Shown: positions 58,852 through 64,000 of the stretch, piece by piece | Position numbering within the stretch: the first letter of the stretch is position 1 | Layout: each line of letters opens with the position of its first letter | NCBI RefSeq assembly: GCF_014337215.1 | Contig: NZ_CP060635.1 | Location: 3,791,501 to 3,855,500 of the forward strand | Origin: Wansuia hejianensis | GTDB lineage: Bacteria > Bacillota > Clostridia > Lachnospirales > Lachnospiraceae | Length of the DNA: 64,000 nucleotides | Direction of reading: 5' to 3' | Translations under genes and position numbers: made by a program | Notes under the pieces: generated by a model | Seen by the model: the letters and a program-made list of their open reading frames with translations, nothing else | What the model was told of the DNA's origin: nothing | The model's database searches: none

Positions 58852-59877
58852 TTATCTCTGGACACGGCCGGAACCGTCTCCGCCTGCCAGCCTCAATACC
58901 TCGTCCATGGAAACCATGTTCATGTCCCCTTCGATGGTGTGTTTCAGACAGGATGCAGCAACCGCGAATTCAATGGCTGCCTGGGGCTCGTAATTGTTCA
59001 GTGAGGCGCAGATTAATCCGCCGCCGAAGCTGTCGCCGCCGCCTACGCGGTCGACGATATGCATTTTATATTTTTTGCTGAAATAATAACCTGTTCCATC
59101 GTATAACATAGCTGACCAGTTGTTGTCATTGGCCGACAGGGATTCCCGGAGAGTGATGGCTACTCTGGAAAAGCCGAAACGTTCTGCCAACTGGCGGGCG
59201 ACGTCCTTGTAGCCTTCGTGGTTGACGGCGCCTGCGGTCACGTCTGTGCCGGCTGCTTTGATGCCGAATACATCGGCGGCGTCCTCCTCGTTGGCGATAC
59301 ATACGTCGACGTATTCACAGAGTTTGCCCATGACCTGGCCGGCTTTTTCTTTGGACCATAATTTGTTCCGGTAATTCAGGTCGCAGGAAATGGTCAGGCC
59401 TGCTTCTTTTGCCGCCTTACAGGCATCCAGGCAGATACCGGCTACCTGATCGTTCAGGGCGGGGGTGATACCTGTGAAATGGAACCAGTCGGCGCCGTCA
59501 AAAATAGTCTTCCAGTCAAAATCCTCCGGTGAAGCGGTCGCGATTGAGGAACCGGCCCGGTCGTAGATTACTTTGGAAGGCCGCTGGGAAGCACCCTTTT
59601 CCAGGAAATAGATACCGACACGGCTGCCGCCCCGCGCTATGTAAGAGGTGTCGACCCCATATTTTCTCAGAGAATTTACAGCAGCCTGGCCGATCTCATG
59701 GGTGGGCAGCTTGGTTACAAATTTTGCGTCAAATCCGTAATTGGCCAGTGAAACAGCCACATTTGCCTCGCCGCCGCCATAGGTTGCGCCGAAGGAATCG
59801 GCCTGCACGAAGCGGTAATAGCCTTCCGGGGCCAGCCTCAACATGATTTCTCCAAATGTTATCACTTTCTTAGCCAT
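58852..59877 (-). CDS. kdgK: 2-keto-3-deoxygluconate kinase
   Basis: A 341-residue PfkB kinase phosphorylating 2-keto-3-deoxygluconate (KDG) to KDPG. Seen: VITFGEIMLRLAPEGYYRF, FGATYGGGEANVAVSLANYG, DLNYRNKLWSKEKAGQ and DRVGGGDSFGGGLICASL with the catalytic Asp. It begins 1 nt after the eda stop on the minus strand and is clearly part of the eda operon. It joins the uxaA and uxuA products to lower glycolysis. Confidence 0.92.
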   Translation of the reverse strand: MAKKVITFGEIMLRLAPEGYYRFVQADSFGATYGGGEANVAVSLANYGFDAKFVTKLPTHEIGQAAVNSLRKYGVDTSYIARGGSRVGIYFLEKGASQRPSKVIYDRAGSSIATASPEDFDWKTIFDGADWFHFTGITPALNDQVAGICLDACKAAKEAGLTISCDLNYRNKLWSKEKAGQVMGKLCEYVDVCIANEEDAADVFGIKAAGTDVTAGAVNHEGYKDVARQLAERFGFSRVAITLRESLSANDNNWSAMLYDGTGYYFSKKYKMHIVDRVGGGDSFGGGLICASLNNYEPQAAIEFAVAASCLKHTIEGDMNMVSMDEVLRLAGGDGSGRVQR

Positions 59878-59878
59878 T

Positions 59879-60520
59879 TTATTTACCTCTGCTTTCTTTT
59901 ACAATTTCCGCTGCTTCCTTTGCAAGGGCTGTAATTCGGGCGTAGTCGCCTGCCTTAATCAGGTCGTTTTTCACCATCCAGCTGCCTCCGCAGGCCAGGA
60001 TGCGGCCATAGGCCAGGTAATCTCTGACGTTCGTGGCATTGATGCCACCGGTGGGGATGAACTTCACGGACGTATAAGGAGCGGCGAGAGCCTTAATCAT
60101 GTTCAGGCCGCCGCTGGGTTCCGCCGGGAAAAATTTCACCACGTCCAGTCCGTTGTCCAGGGCCAGCTCGATGTCGCTGGGATTGGAGCAGCCGGGAGTG
60201 ATCAGAATGCCATTTTCCGTACAATATTTAACAACCTTCGGATTGAGTCCGGGGCTGACGATGAATTTCGCCCCGGCGGCCACGGCGCGGTCTACCTGCT
60301 CTGTGGTCAGGACTGTTCCCGCTCCGATCAGCATATCTGGAAACTGCTCAGACATGATGCGGATAGATTCTTCGGCTGCCGCCGTGCGGAAGGTGACCTC
60401 AGCGCAGGCCAGCCCTCCGTCACACAGGGCCTGTGCCAGCGGCGCGGCATCCTTCGCGTCCTCCAGAACGACTACTGGTATAATTCCGATCTGCTGAAGT
60501 TTTTCTAAAGTTTGATTCAT
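59879..60520 (-). CDS. eda: KDPG/KHG aldolase
   Basis: A 213-residue TIM-barrel aldolase cleaving KDPG to pyruvate and glyceraldehyde-3-phosphate. ATG 60520 has AAGGAGG 5 nt upstream; an ATG at 60541 sits inside the operator. Seen: VVVLEDAKDAAPLAQALCDGGLACAEVTFRT with the catalytic Glu, AGTVLTTEQVDRAVAAGAKFIVSPGL with the Schiff-base Lys, and KFIPTGGINATNVRDYLA. Full length. First gene of eda-kdgK. Confidence 0.95.
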   Translation of the reverse strand: MNQTLEKLQQIGIIPVVVLEDAKDAAPLAQALCDGGLACAEVTFRTAAAEESIRIMSEQFPDMLIGAGTVLTTEQVDRAVAAGAKFIVSPGLNPKVVKYCTENGILITPGCSNPSDIELALDNGLDVVKFFPAEPSGGLNMIKALAAPYTSVKFIPTGGINATNVRDYLAYGRILACGGSWMVKNDLIKAGDYARITALAKEAAEIVKESRGK

Positions 60521-60534
60521 GGCGATCCTCCTTA

Positions 60535-60551
60535 GTTCCATAATACGGAAC
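60535..60551. promoter_or_regulatory. IclR operator, eda side
   Basis: GTTCCATAATACGGAAC, a near-perfect inverted repeat just upstream of the eda ribosome site. Matches the site at 60692-60708 in 16 of 17 positions. Confidence 0.75.
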
Positions 60552-60583
60552 TATATTTCGTAATATGATACTTCTTAATCTGA

Positions 60584-60611
60584 ATTATACACGTTACGCG
60601 AAGGATGTCAA
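60584..60611 (-). promoter_or_regulatory. Sigma-A promoter of eda-kdgK
   Basis: On the minus strand TTGACA (60611-60606), 16 nt, TATAAT (60589-60584). The operator at 60535-60551 lies downstream, in the 5' leader. Confidence 0.8.
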
Positions 60612-60660
60612 GTGGTATATTCTAAAGAAATCAGCATATTTATAGCTATAAATCCAGTGG

Positions 60661-60708
60661 TTGTTAATGTTCGTGAAGTGTGCTATAATCTGTTCCATAA
60701 TATGGAAC
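60661..60708 (+). promoter_or_regulatory. Promoter and IclR operator of the regulator gene
   Basis: TTGTTA at 60661-60666, 17 nt, TATAAT at 60684-60689, then the perfect palindrome GTTCCATAATATGGAAC at 60692-60708. The two divergent operators are 157 bp apart, which suits autoregulated repression of both directions. Confidence 0.78.
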
Positions 60709-60721
60709 GGTGGTAGAGAAT

Positions 60722-61480
60722 ATGGAAGGAAAGAATCCAATACAGGTAGCGGACCGGTTGTTTCAGGCCCTGGAACTTCTGGCAGACCAGGGCCCCCTTG
60801 GGCTGATGGAGCTGAGCACGGCGCTGAAGCTGAATAAGAGCACTGCGCACCGGATAGTCAGCTCCCTGCAATACATGGGTTACGTGAAGCAGAACAGTGA
60901 TAACGCTAAATATGAGCTGACTTTTAAAATCGTTGACCTGTCGAGCAAAGTCATGAGGAAAGTGGATGTGGTGAATATTGTGCGGCCTTACCTGAGAAGA
61001 CTCATGGAGCTGTCAGGTGAGACGGTGCATTTTGTCGAGCGGGACGGAACGGATGCGGTTTATATCGATAAGGTGGAATGTTACCGGAATTCCGTACAGA
61101 TGGTTTCCAGGATCGGGAGCAGGATTCCTCTTTACCGCTCCGGAGTGGGTAAAGCCATGGCCGCCGCCATGAACTTAGAAGAGGTAGAGGAGCTGTGGAA
61201 CAACAGTGAAATCGTGCGGGTGACTCCCTATACGATTACGAATTACGACGAGCTCCTGCATGAGCTTGGCGAAATCCGGCAGAGGGGTTATGCGCTGGAT
61301 AACGAGGAGAATGAGCCGGGAGTACGCTGCGTCGCGGCTGCGCTGGATCAGGCTGGAGGAGGAGTAAAATACGCCTTTAGTATCTCTGCTCCGGTGAACC
61401 GGATGGATAACGACCGGGTGCGGGAGCTGGCCGGATATGTGCTGGATACAAAGGAGCAGATGAGCCGGGAATTCCGCTAG
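60722..61480 (+). CDS. kdgR: IclR family regulator, KdgR-like
   Basis: A 252-residue regulator from ATG 60722 (GGTGG 8 nt upstream; GTG 60710 is an alternative). N-terminal winged helix (PIQVADRLFQALELLADQGPLGLMELSTALKLNKSTAHRIVSSLQYMGYV) and C-terminal IclR ligand domain (VHFVERDGTDAVYIDKVE; IPLYRSGVGKAMAAAM; GYALDNEENEPGVRCVAAAL). Divergent from eda-kdgK and flanked by matching palindromes, so it very likely represses that operon and itself, with KDG or KDPG as effector; the effector is inferred. Confidence 0.9.
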   Translation: MEGKNPIQVADRLFQALELLADQGPLGLMELSTALKLNKSTAHRIVSSLQYMGYVKQNSDNAKYELTFKIVDLSSKVMRKVDVVNIVRPYLRRLMELSGETVHFVERDGTDAVYIDKVECYRNSVQMVSRIGSRIPLYRSGVGKAMAAAMNLEEVEELWNNSEIVRVTPYTITNYDELLHELGEIRQRGYALDNEENEPGVRCVAAALDQAGGGVKYAFSISAPVNRMDNDRVRELAGYVLDTKEQMSREFR

Positions 61481-61566
61481 TTGATACGCCGCAGGCGGCA
61501 TAGGTAATAATCATATGGGCGGCCCTCGTTGCATACACTGTAAAAACAGCGTCTTCGGGGGTTTTC

Positions 61567-61821
61567 TTGAAGGATTATATTGAAGAGCGCGCAATTGAAA
61601 TTGCGTCTTATATTATTGAGAAGAAGGCCACAGTACGTCAGACAGCAAAGAAATTTGGCATCAGCAAAAGTACGGTACATAAGGATGTTACGGACCGCCT
61701 GATTCAGATTAACCCTGATCTGGCCGCCCGGGCCAGGAAGGTTCTGGATGTTAATAAATCTGAGAGACATATCCGGGGAGGACTGGCCACCAGAGAAAAA
61801 TACCGTCATCAGGGCAACTGA
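61567..61821 (+). CDS. spoIIID: Stage III sporulation transcriptional regulator
   Basis: An 84-residue DNA-binding protein starting at TTG 61567 (GGGGG 5 nt upstream). The sequence KDYIEERAIEIASYIIEKKATVRQTAKKFGISKSTVHKDVTDRL contains the SpoIIID helix-turn-helix (residues ~22-43); the basic C-terminal tail (SERHIRGGLATREKYRHQGN) completes the family profile. SpoIIID switches mother-cell gene expression between the sigma-E and sigma-K stages. Ends in a strong terminator. Confidence 0.96.
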   Translation: MKDYIEERAIEIASYIIEKKATVRQTAKKFGISKSTVHKDVTDRLIQINPDLAARARKVLDVNKSERHIRGGLATREKYRHQGN

Positions 61822-61830
61822 CGGACTGCC

Positions 61831-61873
61831 CGGCCGGAATTTGTGAACCACGCAAATTCCGGCCGTTTTTTCT
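61831..61873 (+). terminator. Terminator of spoIIID
   Basis: CGGCCGGAATTTG pairs perfectly with CAAATTCCGGCCG, followed by TTTTTTCTTC. Confidence 0.95.
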
Positions 61874-61895
61874 TCTGTAAATCTTAACAAACTTC

Positions 61896-61924
61896 TTGTA
61901 TCTTTTTCACACAGGCTCTATAAT
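61896..61924 (+). promoter_or_regulatory. Sigma-A promoter of the MATE gene
   Basis: TTGTAT at 61896-61901, 17 nt, TATAAT at 61919-61924. Confidence 0.65.
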
Positions 61925-61948
61925 CTGAGGTGAAGGTGGAGGTAACTT

Positions 61949-63298
61949 ATGAATTTTCTAAAAGACCGTGAAGGCTATTTCTTCACAAATAAAGCGCTGG
62001 TTAAGTTAATAATTCCCCTGATTGTAGAGCAGTTCCTGGCGGTGCTGGTGGGTCTGGCCGATTCTATCATGGTAGCCAGCGTCGGCGAAGCGGCGGTATC
62101 GGGCGTGTCGCTCGTCGATACGATATTTATACTGCTGATTAATGTGTTCGCGGCGCTGGCGACCGGCGGAGCGGTAGTCTGCGGGCAGTTTCTGGGAAGG
62201 AAGAAAAAAAAGGAGGCCTGCGGAGCGGCAGATCAGCTAGTTTTGTTTACAACTGTATTTTCCGTGGGGATTATGCTTCTGGTCTATGTGTGCCGTCCGT
62301 TTATCCTGAACGTAGTATTTGGCAAGATTGAAGCAGATGTGTCTTACAACGCCAATCTATATCTGATGATTGTTGCGGCGTCTATTCCGATGATTTCCCT
62401 GTATAATGCGGGCGCTGCTATTTTCCGGATGATGGGTGATTCCAAGACTGCCATGTTCATGTCACTGTTCATGAACGGCATTAATATTACCGGGAATGCG
62501 ATCCTGCTTTACGGGCTGAAATGGGGCGTCGAGGGCGCGGCGATTCCCACGCTGGTGTCCAGGATGATTGCCGGCGTAGTTATGATTGCGCTGCTGTTCA
62601 ATCAGAAAAAGGTATTACATCTTTCCCGGCCGATTGTGGTGAAGTTCCAATGGCCGGTTTTGAAGAAAATCTTACATATCGGCGTGCCAAACGGTTTGGA
62701 GAACAGCATGTTCCAGCTGGGGAAAATATTGGTCCTGTCGATGGTTTCGTCTTTTGGAACGGCGTCCATCGCGGCAAATGCGGTTTCCAATTCCCTTGCC
62801 ACTTTTCAGATCCTTCCGGGTATGGCGATGGGCCTGGCGCTTCTGACTGTGACCGCCCAGTGTGTCGGTGCGGGCAGCTACGAGCAGGTGCGTTATTATA
62901 CGAAGAAGCTTGTGGTGCTGACTCATTTTATGATTATGATTACGGCACTGGCGATTATCGCACTGCTGCCGCTGATCCTGGGTATCTATGGATTGTCCTC
63001 TGAGGCGACGCAGCTGACGACTCAGATGATTATTTATCACGGCATCTGTACTTTTACGATCTGGCCGCTGTCGTTTACCTTGCCGAATACGCTGAGAGCG
63101 GCGAATGATGTGAAATATTGCATGTGGGTATCTATTCTGTCCATGTGGATCTGCCGGATCGGTTTTAGCTGGGTTCTGGGTAAAGAGCTTGGTTGGGGTG
63201 TGTTTGGCGTGTGGGTGGCCATGACTCTCGACTGGGTAGTGCGGGCGGTTTTCTTCCTGATCCGTTACATCCGCGGAAAATGGCAGCTTCAGAGATAA
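61949..63298 (+). CDS. MATE family efflux transporter
   Basis: A 449-residue membrane protein with about twelve helices in two halves. Seen: LIIPLIVEQFLAVLVGLADSIMVASVGEAAVSGVSLVD (first helix pair of MATE proteins), GAAIFRMMGDSKTAMFMSL, LHIGVPNGLENSMFQLGKIL starting the second half, and TLRAANDVKYCMWVS. It exports drugs or organic cations with Na+ or H+; substrate unknown. RBS GGTGGAGG. Single-gene transcript by its own promoter. Confidence 0.92.
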   Translation: MNFLKDREGYFFTNKALVKLIIPLIVEQFLAVLVGLADSIMVASVGEAAVSGVSLVDTIFILLINVFAALATGGAVVCGQFLGRKKKKEACGAADQLVLFTTVFSVGIMLLVYVCRPFILNVVFGKIEADVSYNANLYLMIVAASIPMISLYNAGAAIFRMMGDSKTAMFMSLFMNGINITGNAILLYGLKWGVEGAAIPTLVSRMIAGVVMIALLFNQKKVLHLSRPIVVKFQWPVLKKILHIGVPNGLENSMFQLGKILVLSMVSSFGTASIAANAVSNSLATFQILPGMAMGLALLTVTAQCVGAGSYEQVRYYTKKLVVLTHFMIMITALAIIALLPLILGIYGLSSEATQLTTQMIIYHGICTFTIWPLSFTLPNTLRAANDVKYCMWVSILSMWICRIGFSWVLGKELGWGVFGVWVAMTLDWVVRAVFFLIRYIRGKWQLQR

Positions 63299-63334
63299 AC
63301 CGCTATGGCTGCGGGGAGATTTGCTAATTCTCTC

Positions 63335-63363
63335 TTGTCAAGTGGTCTGGCTTCTTCTATAAT
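63335..63363 (+). promoter_or_regulatory. Sigma-A promoter of guaA
   Basis: TTGTCA at 63335-63340, 17 nt, TATAAT at 63358-63363. Only ~30 nt separate it from the start, so there is no room for a purine riboswitch. Confidence 0.75.
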
Positions 63364-63394
63364 AAATACAGTTTATACAACAGGAGGAAAACTT

Positions 63395-64000
63395 GTGAAC
63401 AGAGAAATGATCATCGTTCTGGATTTCGGTGGCCAGTATAATCAGCTGATTGCCCGCCGTGTCCGGGAATGCAATGTTTATGCAGAAGTGCATCCATATA
63501 CCCTTTCGCTGGACAAGATCAGGGAAATGAATCCCAGAGGCATCATATTCACCGGCGGCCCCAATAGTGTGTATGGGGAAGAATCGCCCAGATGCAGCAG
63601 GGAAATCTTTGAAATGGGGATACCAATTCTGGGCATCTGCTATGGTTCCCAGCTGATGGCCCATATGATGGGCGGGGCAGTCTCGACTGCCCCGGTCAGC
63701 GAGTACGGGAAGACAGAGGTGGAGGTGGATTCTTCATCTGTGATCTTTGAAGGAGTGTCGCCGAAGACTATCTGCTGGATGAGCCATACGGATTATATCG
63801 CCAAAGCTCCGGACGGCTTTCAGATATCTGCAGTCACTCCGGTCTGTCCGGTAGCGGCCATGGAACTTCCGGAGAAAAAGCTTTATGCGACCCAGTTCCA
63901 TCCAGAGGTAATGCACACACAGGAAGGTATGAAAATGCTTTCCAATTTCGTGTACAAGGTCTGTGGCTGCAAGGGAGAATGGCAGATGGCTTCCTTTGTG
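63395..64000 (+). CDS. guaA: GMP synthase, N-terminal part (cut by window end)
   Basis: The frame opens at GTG 63395 (AGGAGG 7 nt upstream) and runs without a stop to the right edge, giving 202 residues. It is the glutamine amidotransferase domain: IIVLDFGGQYNQLIARRVRE, IIFTGGPNSVYGE, the nucleophile elbow LGICYGSQLMA (Cys), and the catalytic His-Pro-Glu (TQFHPEVMHT). The synthetase half lies outside the window. Converts XMP to GMP using glutamine. Confidence 0.95.
   Translation, partial: MNREMIIVLDFGGQYNQLIARRVRECNVYAEVHPYTLSLDKIREMNPRGIIFTGGPNSVYGEESPRCSREIFEMGIPILGICYGSQLMAHMMGGAVSTAPVSEYGKTEVEVDSSSVIFEGVSPKTICWMSHTDYIAKAPDGFQISAVTPVCPVAAMELPEKKLYATQFHPEVMHTQEGMKMLSNFVYKVCGCKGEWQMASFV

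Noticed and set aside
1..64000. CRISPR arrays, rRNA genes or intact insertion sequences
   Set aside because: No regularly spaced repeats, rRNA signatures, transposase genes or terminal inverted repeats were seen.

Overview
The window looks like a chromosomal segment of a spore-forming member of the Clostridia, most likely Lachnospiraceae. Evidence seen directly: a SipL-type SPOCS/LysM protein, a gerA-type germination operon, spoIIR and spoIIID, AGGAGG ribosome binding sites, LivFGHMJ-type transport, class B sortase pili and hexuronate catabolism typical of gut Firmicutes. Genus cannot be fixed from sequence alone. The first ~4.2 kb is visibly richer in A+T than the rest and looks like an acquired polymorphic-toxin tail region.

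Layout. 1-4.2 kb: C-terminal end of an RHS-repeat protein (open at the left edge), a DUF2691-like protein, toxin-tail debris, two intact DUF5071-type immunity proteins plus a third copy broken by two stop codons, and a frameshifted lipoprotein. 4.3-17.7 kb: core genes for sporulation, germination and the cell envelope (PrcB-like lipoprotein, sipL, ispE, a GntR regulator, ger operon, spoIIR, murI, DUF1934, a PadR regulator, a deacetylase-like protein, a foldase lipoprotein). 17.77 kb: tRNA-Ala(CGC).

18.0-26.1 kb holds the most striking system. A tyrosine recombinase gene is followed by a 280-bp segment bounded by two recombination-site-like sequences in inverted orientation. Inside lie a perfect consensus sigma-A promoter (TTGACA, 17 bp, TATAAT) pointing left and a terminator pointing right. 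Beyond it is a sortase-assembled pilus operon: unknown leader protein, VWA tip adhesin, small coiled-coil protein, SipA-like pseudo-signal-peptidase, major pilin, class B sortase, minor pilin. I read this as a phase-variable pilus captured in the OFF orientation.

26.3-31.8 kb: maturation cluster for selenium-dependent molybdenum hydroxylases (DUF3343, selD, yedF, yqeB, a cysteine-desulfurase-like gene, yqeC, mocA-like), without the hydroxylase itself. 31.8-61.5 kb: a large sugar-acid catabolic region: uxaA-uxaB and uxuA-uxuB, eda-kdgK with a divergent IclR regulator, a second PfkB kinase, two zinc-dependent dehydrogenases, three HxCG-bearing URO-D-superfamily proteins, a LarA-family protein, a complete Liv-type ABC transporter, a three-gene GlpA-like oxidoreductase cluster, one PucR-type and three FCD-type GntR regulators. 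Palindromic GTATAC operators recur in front of many of these genes. Together the genes would carry tagaturonate and fructuronate through 2-keto-3-deoxygluconate to pyruvate and glyceraldehyde-3-phosphate; no uronate isomerase is present, so entry may be through oxidation of L-galactonate or L-gulonate. 61.5-64 kb: spoIIID, a MATE exporter and the start of guaA, which runs off the right edge.
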